Below are positions 1 to 5,609 of a stretch of 10,501 nucleotides of DNA, in pieces. This DNA comes from Candidatus Omnitrophota bacterium. Lineage in GTDB: Bacteria > Omnitrophota > Gorgyraeia > Gygaellales > Profunditerraquicolaceae. The stretch covers positions 1 to 10,501 of the forward strand of contig JAHKBC010000190.1 of assembly GCA_018825725.1 (NCBI GenBank), given 5' to 3'. A model generated the notes under the pieces. That model searched no databases. It saw only the letters and a list, made by a program, of their open reading frames with translations, and was not told the origin of the DNA. Both the position numbers and the translations under genes were made by a program. Numbering within the stretch: position 1 is the stretch's first letter; each line of letters starts with the position of its first letter.

Positions 1-9
1 AAGTAATAG
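1..9 (+). other. Probable tandem stop codons of an upstream gene
   Basis: The window opens with AAG TAA TAG, which reads as a lysine codon followed by two consecutive stops. A clear intrinsic terminator follows 15 bases later, so this is probably the 3' end of a + strand gene lying to the left. No amino-acid sequence is available to identify it. This is inference from position only. Confidence 0.35.
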
Positions 10-23
10 ATCAAATATTATCA

Positions 24-52
24 CAGCTTTAATCGAAAGCTGTTCATTTTTT
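24..52 (+). terminator. Rho-independent terminator of the upstream gene
   Basis: A perfect 7-bp stem CAGCTTT/AAAGCTG (24-30 with 36-42) encloses the loop AATCG. It is followed by a T-rich run, TTCATTTTTT (43-52). The T-tract lies on the + side only, so it serves a gene entering from the left. The stem is moderately stable, with 3 G-C pairs. Confidence 0.7.
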
Positions 53-212
53 AGTACCAGTCATACCGTCCTCCTAGCCTATCCCCAAGTTAGAACTATA
101 AGCCCGCTCTCTAAATTGCCTTACAATTTTTTGGGATTTGTGGTTTAGATTTCCGGCCTCTGCTTCATCGTAAATCATTTACTCTAAAACTCCTATTATT
201 TTAAAATGGAAG

Positions 213-221
213 TGATATAAT
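213..221 (+). promoter_or_regulatory. Extended -10 promoter of the antiporter gene
   Basis: TGATATAAT gives a TGn extension (213-215) followed by a perfect TATAAT at 216-221. No good -35 hexamer is visible 16-18 nt upstream, which is common for extended -10 promoters. Initiation would fall near 228, leaving a leader of about 20 nt before the GTG start at 248. Confidence 0.55.
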
Positions 222-234
222 AAAAAAAACAGAT

Positions 235-242
235 AAAGGAGG
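235..242 (+). promoter_or_regulatory. Ribosome binding site fixing a GTG start
   Basis: AAAGGAGG is a full Shine-Dalgarno match ending 5 nt before GTG at 248. It decides in favour of this non-ATG start codon for the antiporter. Confidence 0.8.
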
Positions 243-247
243 AAGTT

Positions 248-1918
248 GTGTTTGAGCAGATTGGCTATATTTTGGACAAAGTATCTATATTGAAACTGAA
301 CATATTGTTTCTTTTGGGGTTGGCTTTGTTTGGCGGAACCATAGGTGGGCGTATTTTTCAAAAACTTCGCATTCCCCAGGTTGTGGGATATATGGTTATA
401 GGAATTTTAATCGGGGAGTCCGGATTTAAGATCGTCGGCCATGATATAGTGGCAATGCTACAGCCTTTCAGCTACTTTGCCTTGGGGTTGATCGGCTTTA
501 TGATCGGCGGAGAGCTAAAAATAGATACCCTTGTAAAATATGGAAAACAGTTTATCTGTATTCTATTGTTCGAAGGTTTTTTTGCCTTTTTGTTGGTTAC
601 TGTTTTTGTCGGTATAGTGGGTACAATCCTTTTTAAAGATTGGAAGATGGCCTGGTCACTCGGGCTGCTGTTGGGAGCTATTTCTTCGGCTACAGCTCCT
701 GCGGCAACCACGGAGGTACTCCGAGAGTATAAGACAAAAGGGCCATTAACCAGAACGGTCTTGGGGATTGTTGCCATGGATGACGGATTAGCATTATTGC
801 TCTTTGCCATTGCTTTTAGCATTGCCGGAAGCCTAAGCGGCGATACCCATGAAAGCGCATGGAGGGCTTTTGTTCATCCTTTATATGAAATCGGGATATC
901 TATAATATTAGGAATTGTTTCAGGGGTAATTCTTAATCATTTCCTAAAAAAGTACTCGGAAAAAGAAAGAATTTTAGTCTTTACCATTGGAATGGTTTTA
1001 TTGGTTTCGGGTTTTGCTTTAGCGATAAATGCAGATATGCTATTAGCGGTTATGAGCTTAGGGGCTATTATCACGAATTCCATTCCTTATAAAAGCAAGG
1101 AAACGTTTAAATTGCTCGCAGGCTTTACTCCTCCGATTTATGTTTTGTTCTTTGTCCTTGTGGGAGCAAAATTGAATATCGGCTTTATGAGTTTACCGAT
1201 CCTTATATTAGCCGTTGTGTATCTTATCGCTAGGAGCGTAGGGAAGATGTCCGGGGCAATATTCGGCGCAAAAATATCCCGGGCGCCTGAAACGGTAAGA
1301 AAATATTTGCCGATATGCCTTTTCAGCCAGGCCGGGGTTGCTATCGGTTTATCTATATTAGCAAGCAATAACTTCCCCGGAGAAATCGGCAATACGATAG
1401 TAATCATTATTACCGCCACAGTTTTTGTTCTGGAGTTAATTGGCCCGCCCTTTGTAAAAATAGCGGTTACTAAGGCTGGTGAAGTAGGATTAAATATTAC
1501 AGAGGAGGATTTTCTTCAGAATACCAAAATCGTTGAGGTAATGGATAGAAATCCTCCGATGGTTAAAGACAATGCTTCTCTGGATGAGATATTGCAAATT
1601 TTTAGCCGCAGCGCGAATTTGTATTATCCGGTAGTCGGTAATGATAATAAATTATCGGGTATTATAAGCGTGGATAACATAAAGAATATCCTTACGGAGA
1701 GGGAGTTGGGCGGATTAGTTTTAGCAGCTGATCTTAAGGAACCGATAGTAGCTACTGTTTCGGGTGTTACCAATCTTTCAGAAGCCATGAAAATATTAGA
1801 TAAATTTCATTTAGATTATCTGCCTGTTGTTTCAGATGAAAAGGAAATTGCAGGGTTCATTGAGAGAAGGGACCTGGGTAGAATAATCTCAACCAAGATT
1901 ATGGAATTGCAAAAGTAG
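248..1918 (+). CDS. Monovalent cation/proton antiporter with C-terminal tandem CBS domains
   Basis: This is an integral inner-membrane protein of 556 aa, predicted to exchange H+ for Na+ or K+ (cation:proton antiporter superfamily, CPA2/NapA-KefB-like). Residues about 14-405 are strongly hydrophobic, with roughly a dozen membrane segments. Family features seen are GYMVIGILIGESG (47-59), a helix-break motif SATAPAATTEVL (147-158) and an acidic pair DD at 178-179 in AMDDGLALLLF. In related antiporters such a pair is the ion-binding site of electrogenic members. Also present are FFVLVGAKLNIG (301-312) and QAGVAIGLS (361-369). Residues about 428-485 and 494-550 form two CBS repeats, which in other transporters bind adenine nucleotides and regulate activity. 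There is no KTN/TrkA-N domain, as there would be in KefB/KefC. The GTG start is supported by AAAGGAGG 5 nt upstream. The gene stands alone behind its own promoter, and no intrinsic terminator follows it. Ion specificity cannot be read from sequence. Confidence 0.93.
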   Translation: MFEQIGYILDKVSILKLNILFLLGLALFGGTIGGRIFQKLRIPQVVGYMVIGILIGESGFKIVGHDIVAMLQPFSYFALGLIGFMIGGELKIDTLVKYGKQFICILLFEGFFAFLLVTVFVGIVGTILFKDWKMAWSLGLLLGAISSATAPAATTEVLREYKTKGPLTRTVLGIVAMDDGLALLLFAIAFSIAGSLSGDTHESAWRAFVHPLYEIGISIILGIVSGVILNHFLKKYSEKERILVFTIGMVLLVSGFALAINADMLLAVMSLGAIITNSIPYKSKETFKLLAGFTPPIYVLFFVLVGAKLNIGFMSLPILILAVVYLIARSVGKMSGAIFGAKISRAPETVRKYLPICLFSQAGVAIGLSILASNNFPGEIGNTIVIIITATVFVLELIGPPFVKIAVTKAGEVGLNITEEDFLQNTKIVEVMDRNPPMVKDNASLDEILQIFSRSANLYYPVVGNDNKLSGIISVDNIKNILTERELGGLVLAADLKEPIVATVSGVTNLSEAMKILDKFHLDYLPVVSDEKEIAGFIERRDLGRIISTKIMELQK

Positions 1919-1987
1919 ATACAGGTAGAACTCTTGCTGAAATTATTTTTCCCTCGTCCTTGAATGGCAATATTGTAGACTCGGGAT

Positions 1988-2012
1988 CAAAATTTTACTG
2001 CGTAAAATTTTG
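1988..2012. repeat. 25-nt palindromic repeat, copy 1 (5' of tRNA-Ala)
   Basis: A perfect 11-bp inverted repeat CAAAATTTTAC/GTAAAATTTTG surrounds a TGC spacer. An identical copy lies at 2087-2111, directly after the tRNA. This copy ends one base before the first tRNA nucleotide. The stem is almost entirely A-T apart from its two end pairs, and it has no following T-tract, so it is not a convincing terminator for the antiporter gene. Confidence 0.9.
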
Positions 2013-2013
2013 A

Positions 2014-2086
2014 GGGGCTGTAGCTCAGCTGGGAGAGCACCTCGTTCGCAACGAGGGGGTCACGAGTTCGAATCTCGTCAGCTCCA
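2014..2086 (+). tRNA. tRNA-Ala (anticodon CGC)
   Basis: A complete cloverleaf is visible. The acceptor stem is GGGGCTG/CAGCTCC (2014-2020 with 2079-2085) and includes the G3:U70 wobble pair, the classic alanine identity element. The D stem is GCTC/GAGC with a GG in the D loop. The anticodon stem is CCTCG/CGAGG around the loop TTCGCAA, giving anticodon CGC at 2047-2049, which reads GCG codons. The variable loop is GGGTC, and the T stem-loop is ACGAG-TTCGAAT-CTCGT. The discriminator base is A (2086). The next bases are CAA, so the CCA end is not encoded and must be added after transcription. The gene is bracketed by two identical 25-nt palindromes. Confidence 0.98.
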
Positions 2087-2111
2087 CAAAATTTTACTGC
2101 GTAAAATTTTG
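2087..2111. repeat. 25-nt palindromic repeat, copy 2 (3' of tRNA-Ala)
   Basis: Identical at all 25 positions to 1988-2012, in the same orientation. It has the same 11-bp arms and TGC centre, and starts at the base immediately after the tRNA discriminator base. In the transcript it would form a hairpin touching the tRNA 3' end, where it could guide 3' trimming or weakly terminate transcription. Both roles are speculative. Confidence 0.9.
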
Positions 2112-2116
2112 TGGAT

Positions 2117-2161
2117 GTCGTGTGAACGTGGGGCTGCGGCAAGCAGCGCAGTGAACACGAC
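2117..2161. repeat. Two-tier hairpin downstream of the tRNA
   Basis: The outer stem GTCGTGT/ACACGAC (2117-2123 with 2155-2161) encloses an inner stem GCTGC/GCAGC (2133-2137 with 2143-2147) with loop GGCAA. GTGAAC also occurs twice (2122-2127 and 2151-2156). It has no T-tract and no coding potential. It could be part of a repeated intergenic element. No function can be assigned. Confidence 0.6.
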
Positions 2162-2180
2162 GCCAACACCTAAAATATTT

Positions 2181-2208
2181 TCCCGATAAGTTAGCTCCGC
2201 TATCGGGA
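2181..2208. repeat. 8-bp inverted repeat hairpin
   Basis: TCCCGATA (2181-2188) and TATCGGGA (2201-2208) are perfect reverse complements separated by 12 nt. What follows is AGGGACG rather than a T-run, so it is not a canonical terminator. It sits directly beside the larger inverted-repeat element starting at 2211. Confidence 0.65.
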
Positions 2209-2210
2209 GA

Positions 2211-2312
2211 GGGACGTTCCCTAAGGGGACACCCTATTTAGAATCTTATATTATAATTTATTTGCTTACAATGTGTTATGATCACCCATCCTGGTACCTC
2301 GGGGAACGTCCC
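2211..2312. repeat. About 100-bp element bounded by inverted repeats (MITE/REP-like)
   Basis: GGGACGTTCCC at 2211-2221 reappears as its exact reverse complement at 2302-2312. Extending inwards, 14 of 16 bases match (2211-2226 against 2297-2312). The interior is A+T-rich and non-coding and holds -10-like sequences. The right arm ends 17 bases before the amrS start codon. The architecture resembles a small non-autonomous element or a REP-type palindromic repeat. No transposase is present in the window, and assignment to a known family would need a search of the genome. Confidence 0.6.
2274..2282 (+). promoter_or_regulatory. Candidate extended -10 promoter for amrS
   Basis: TGTTATGAT gives a TGn extension and TATGAT (2277-2282, 5 of 6 to consensus). 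The -35 region is poor. Initiation would fall near 2289, giving a leader of about 40 nt. If real, transcription of the amrS unit starts inside the inverted-repeat element, and the leader includes its right arm. Confidence 0.35.
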
Positions 2313-2329
2313 GGTTATATTTTAAATCA

Positions 2330-3436
2330 ATGAAGAGCCTATTCGGTTTTATTATTATATTTGCGTTATTTCTGGGTTTGCTTTCTTTATGTTTTCTGAT
2401 TCCGCGGTTATCTGCGGAATTGCCTTCAAAAGAAGCCTTATTTTACCAGAAGCTTGAAAATAAAAATGTACAGTGCGGGCTTTGTCCTCGCAGATGTTTT
2501 ATTGCTTCTGGCAAAAGAGGGTATTGCGGAGTAAGAGAGAATCGTAACGGAACACTTTATGCTCTTACCTTTGCCAAGGCAGTTTCGGCGCATCCCAATG
2601 ACCCAATAGAGAAGAAGCCATTTTTTCATTTTCTTCCGGGAAGTTTTACTTTTTCCGTAGCTACTGCTGGGTGTAACCTGAAGTGTAAATTCTGTCAGAA
2701 TTGGGAGATTTCGCAGCGTACACCGGAAGAAGTGCAATTCAGTTATCTGGAACCCCGGGAATTAATCCAGGCAGTAAGAAAATCGGGCAGGAACATAATC
2801 GCCTATACTTATAGCGAGCCCACGATTTTCTTTGAATATATGTTAGAGACGGCAAAATTAGCCAAAGCCCAAGGCCTAATAAACGTAATGCATTCCAACG
2901 GTTTCATCAATGAGGAGCCGTTAAGAGAGCTGTGTAAATACCTGGATGGAGCGGATATCGATTTAAAAGGTTTCAGTGAGGAATATTATCAGAAGTTGTG
3001 CGAAGGAAGCTTAGAGCCGGTTTTAAAAAGCCTGAAAATATTAAAAGAGAATGGCGTGCATTTGGAAATTACCAACCTTATTTTACCGGGGTTTAATGAT
3101 AACCTGGAAGTAATCCGCCAGATGTGTGTATGGATAAAAGATAATCTTGGGGTGGATACACCCTTGCATTTGAGCCGTTTTCATCCGCAGTATCAACTAA
3201 TACATCTTAATCCTACGCCTTTGGAAACACTGGAGAAAGCCGGCGAAATTGCCAGGGATGTAGGTTTAAGATATGTTTATATTGGTAATCTTCCTACTGC
3301 CCAAGGAGAAAATACCTATTGCCCTAAGTGTAAAAAGATGGTTATTGGCCGTAAAGGATTTTTTGTGCTTGAGAATAATCTTATTAATGGAAGGTGCAAG
3401 TTTTGTGATGAGAAGATAGAGGGAATATGGCAATGA
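2330..3436 (+). CDS. amrS: AmmeMemoRadiSam system radical SAM enzyme AmrS, with N-terminal hydrophobic leader
   Basis: Radical S-adenosylmethionine enzyme of the AmmeMemoRadiSam system. The family always travels with MEMO and AMMECR1 partners, but its reaction is not established. The N-terminal cysteine cluster is C49-x2-C52-x3-C56 plus C66 (CGLCPRRC...GYCG). The radical SAM motif C115-NLK-C119-KF-C122 binds the [4Fe-4S] cluster. The TIM-barrel core follows, with SEPT (162-165) and DIDLKG (209-214). A C-terminal zinc-ribbon-like pair of CxxC motifs lies at 331-334 and 356-359. The oddity is residues 1-29: K2, then about 20 hydrophobic residues, then PRLSAE. This looks like a signal peptide or membrane anchor, whereas I would expect the conserved domain to begin near residue 34. 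No Shine-Dalgarno sequence precedes ATG 2330, and a TTG at 2420 (codon 31) would give a leaderless cytoplasmic form. It overlaps the next gene by up to 10 nt. Confidence 0.93.
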   Translation: MKSLFGFIIIFALFLGLLSLCFLIPRLSAELPSKEALFYQKLENKNVQCGLCPRRCFIASGKRGYCGVRENRNGTLYALTFAKAVSAHPNDPIEKKPFFHFLPGSFTFSVATAGCNLKCKFCQNWEISQRTPEEVQFSYLEPRELIQAVRKSGRNIIAYTYSEPTIFFEYMLETAKLAKAQGLINVMHSNGFINEEPLRELCKYLDGADIDLKGFSEEYYQKLCEGSLEPVLKSLKILKENGVHLEITNLILPGFNDNLEVIRQMCVWIKDNLGVDTPLHLSRFHPQYQLIHLNPTPLETLEKAGEIARDVGLRYVYIGNLPTAQGENTYCPKCKKMVIGRKGFFVLENNLINGRCKFCDEKIEGIWQ

Positions 3437-4929
3437 GATTAGCTAAGGTGATGTCTATTTTATTCCTGAGTTTGTGCCTGCCTGCCGGACAGGCAGGTTT
3501 CGTTGTTATTAATACATTTGCCCAGGAGATTAAACAGCCTAACGTGTCAGGCCAATTTTACCCCAGCAGCCCAATCGAACTTTTAGCAGTTGTCGATTCT
3601 TTTCTGGCCAAGGCTAACCCTGAGCCAATTAACGGCGAGATATTCGCGCTCATTGCTCCGCATGCTGGATATGATTATTCCGGGCTTGTTGCCGCCCATG
3701 GGTATAAACTTATTAAGGATAAACCTTACAAGACGGTTATTGTAATCGGCCTTAGCCACCAATTTGATTTTTCCGGTATTTCGGTTTATCCTCAGGGCAG
3801 ATTTCGTACTCCTTTGGGGGATATCGAAATTGACCGGGTCTTTACTCAAAAATTGCTGGATCAAGATCCTGAAATATTCTTCGAGCCTAGGGCTTTTAGC
3901 CATGAACATTCTGTTGAGGTGCAGCTGCCTTTTTTGCAGAGGGTGCTTAATGATTTTAAGATCGTGCCTGTGGTTATGGGTCAGACGAATTTTTTGTCCT
4001 GCAAAAAGTTTGCTGTCATACTTAAAAAAGCTATAGGAAGCCGCAGAGACGTATTAATAGTTGATTCTGTGGATATGTACCATGGTTATGATTATGTCGA
4101 GGCAGAGAAGATTGATAAAGAGACCGCTTCTTATATACTTAATTTAGATGCTGATGGTTTATATTACGGAATGCAACTCGGCACGCTGCAGCTTTGCGGA
4201 AGGGGTGGAAATTCCGTAGTCACTACGCTTATACTGGCTAAAGATCTAGGCCACAATACAGTCAAGATGCTTAAATACACAAATTCCGCTAAAGTTACTT
4301 CAAATCTAGGAAAGGGCGTATGGACTGTCGGCTATGGTAGTTTTGTTATCGACCAGGAGGGAGCGATGATGGATCTGAATATAAATCAAAAGAAAAGATT
4401 GCTGGAGATTGCCCGCGCATCGATCAAGGAATATTTAGATACCGGTAAAAGGCTTAAGGTAGAGGAGAATGATCCGGTTTTAAATAAAAGCCTAGGTGCA
4501 TTTGTTACCTTGCATAAACACAAAGAGCTGCGCGGTTGTATCGGTAATATGGTCGGTACTCAGGAATTATACCTGACTATACGGGATATGGCTATAGAGT
4601 CGGCTTTTAGCGACCCGCGGTTCCCATCATTGTCTAAAGACGAGTTGAAAGATATTGAAATTGAGGTATCGGTTTTATCACCACTAGAAAGAGTTGATTC
4701 TGCTGATAGTATACAGATGGGTGTGCATGGCGTATTGGTAAAAAAAGGTTTCAGAAGCGGGGTTTTCCTGCCGCAGGTAGCCACTGAAACCGGATGGTCA
4801 AAAGAGGAATTCTTAAATCATTTATGCGCCGGCAAGGCCGGATTGTCTCCTGATGCCTGGAAGGATAAAGCAACCGAGCTCTATACCTTTAAGGCCTTTG
4901 TATTCTCCGAGAAGGATATTAAATCCTGA
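3427..4929 (+). CDS. Fused MEMO-AMMECR1 protein (AmmeMemoRadiSam proteins B and A) with signal peptide
   Basis: A 500-aa two-domain fusion of the partner proteins of AmrS. Residues about 35-308 are a MEMO domain, related in fold to class III extradiol dioxygenases. Putative metal ligands comparable to those of human MEMO1 are all visible: H79 (PHAGY), H111 (GLSH), H219 (SVDMYH) and C257 (LCGRGG). Residues about 319-497 are an AMMECR1 domain, with LRGCIG (368-373), FSDPRF (394-399), IEVSVLSP (412-419) and FLPQVA (447-452). Residues 1-33 form a signal peptide-like leader with R4 and K7, then a hydrophobic core, then TFAQE. The core is interrupted by LPAGQAG (18-24), encoded by a 21-nt palindrome. 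The start is ATG 3427 or ATG 3433. The second gives an ATGA overlap with the amrS stop and better spacing from GAGGGA (3419-3424). Numbering here is from 3427. A strong internal ribosome site precedes M314, at the domain boundary. The catalytic role is unknown. Confidence 0.93.
   Translation: MAMRLAKVMSILFLSLCLPAGQAGFVVINTFAQEIKQPNVSGQFYPSSPIELLAVVDSFLAKANPEPINGEIFALIAPHAGYDYSGLVAAHGYKLIKDKPYKTVIVIGLSHQFDFSGISVYPQGRFRTPLGDIEIDRVFTQKLLDQDPEIFFEPRAFSHEHSVEVQLPFLQRVLNDFKIVPVVMGQTNFLSCKKFAVILKKAIGSRRDVLIVDSVDMYHGYDYVEAEKIDKETASYILNLDADGLYYGMQLGTLQLCGRGGNSVVTTLILAKDLGHNTVKMLKYTNSAKVTSNLGKGVWTVGYGSFVIDQEGAMMDLNINQKKRLLEIARASIKEYLDTGKRLKVEENDPVLNKSLGAFVTLHKHKELRGCIGNMVGTQELYLTIRDMAIESAFSDPRFPSLSKDELKDIEIEVSVLSPLERVDSADSIQMGVHGVLVKKGFRSGVFLPQVATETGWSKEEFLNHLCAGKAGLSPDAWKDKATELYTFKAFVFSEKDIKS
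3477..3497. repeat. 21-nt palindrome inserted in the signal peptide coding region
   Basis: CCTGCCTG (3477-3484) and CAGGCAGG (3490-3497) are perfect reverse complements around CCGGA. The 21 bases are exactly seven codons and add LPAGQAG to the hydrophobic core. Removing them restores a continuous LSLC-FVVINTFAQE leader with the frame intact. The block is visibly more G+C-rich than its surroundings. Short palindromes of this composition are, from general knowledge, scattered through some uncultured-lineage genomes. That attribution is from memory. Confidence 0.7.
4355..4368 (+). promoter_or_regulatory. Internal Shine-Dalgarno and ATG at the MEMO/AMMECR1 boundary
   Basis: AGGAGG (4355-4360) lies 5 nt before ATG at 4366, which is in frame (codon 314) and followed by a second ATG. 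Translation from here would give a 187-aa protein consisting of the complete AMMECR1 domain, which begins about 6 residues later. The position, spacing and strength are those of a normal gene start. This suggests either that the fusion arose by loss of a stop codon between two genes or that both products are still made. Confidence 0.6.
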
Positions 4930-5609
4930 TGTTGAAATTAAGCCTGACATTTTTTATTTATGGCCTATTGTTCGGCGTGGGGCCATGCTTGGCCAGCTGC
5001 GGGCCTTTGCTTGTAGCTTATTTTTCCGGTTCATCCAAGAATATCTTGATGAGTTTGTTGGAATACGCTTATTTTTCCCTAGCTAAAATCCTGGCCTATT
5101 TACTTATTACGCTGAGTGTTTTTAGTATCGGTAAGGTTGCCGCCAGGCATATTATCGGTGAATATTCAGTATATATCTTTATTGTCGGCGGAATCTTTAT
5201 TATTCTAGTGGGCTTATCTATGATTGTTCCTTTAGGCTCAATTACTTTCGAAGAAGGTAAAAATAAAATTTTCGACAGATTAACCAAATTTATTAAAAGG
5301 GAGGTTCTGCCTAAATCCAATAAGATGACTATAATAATTTTAGGGTTGCTTATTGGTTTATTGCCGTGCCTGCCGCTTCTTACTATTGCCAGCTATATTG
5401 GCCTTGCTTCTTCTCACTGGACAGAAAGTATTCTTTATGGCCTTGCATTCGGATTAGGGACAAGCCTATCTCCGCTTGTAATGCTGGTTTTCTTTTCCGG
5501 GATGATTTCACGCTTTGTAAGGAGCAAGAATTATGCTCGCGTATTTCGTATTGTCTGCGGCCTGATAATCATATTCCTGGGTTTTAAATTAATCGGCGGA
5601 GGTTTTTAA
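4929..5609 (+). CDS. Polytopic membrane protein, TauE/SafE / DsbD-CcdA-like
   Basis: A 226-aa membrane protein with about six hydrophobic segments arranged as two related halves, separated by a charged loop (about 106-133). The first half has GVGPCLASCGPLL (16-28, Cys20 and Cys24) in its first helix. The second has LLPCLPLL (144-151, Cys147). This pattern resembles the DsbD/CcdA transmembrane domain and the DsbD_2/UreH-like TauE/SafE group. In CcdA and DsbD, one cysteine in each half carries thiol electrons from cytoplasmic thioredoxin across the membrane. Cys20 and Cys147 would be the equivalent pair; Cys24 is extra. The start codon overlaps the preceding stop (TGATG), which indicates translational coupling to the MEMO-AMMECR1 gene and suggests a joint role. 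Function could instead be small-anion or metal export. The fold class is fairly secure; the substrate is not. Confidence 0.75.
   Translation: MLKLSLTFFIYGLLFGVGPCLASCGPLLVAYFSGSSKNILMSLLEYAYFSLAKILAYLLITLSVFSIGKVAARHIIGEYSVYIFIVGGIFIILVGLSMIVPLGSITFEEGKNKIFDRLTKFIKREVLPKSNKMTIIILGLLIGLLPCLPLLTIASYIGLASSHWTESILYGLAFGLGTSLSPLVMLVFFSGMISRFVRSKNYARVFRIVCGLIIIFLGFKLIGGGF

Noticed and set aside
1988..2111. Two identical repeats considered as a CRISPR array
   Set aside because: There are only two copies, the intervening sequence is a functional tRNA, and no cas genes are nearby.
1987..2169. Minus-strand 60-codon reading frame across the tRNA region
   Set aside because: It is the antisense of tRNA-Ala (giving a GADEIRTRDP-type peptide) plus the two flanking palindromes, which give a repeated KFYAVKF. 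This is a known kind of spurious open frame over tRNA genes.
2252..2257. Perfect TATAAT as an amrS promoter
   Set aside because: No -35 hexamer lies 16-18 nt upstream and there is no TGn extension. In such A+T-rich sequence a chance match is likely; TGTTATGAT at 2274 is the better candidate.
4853..5086. 77-codon + strand frame over the start of the membrane protein gene
   Set aside because: It is out of frame with two clear genes whose translations match known families, and its own translation resembles none.
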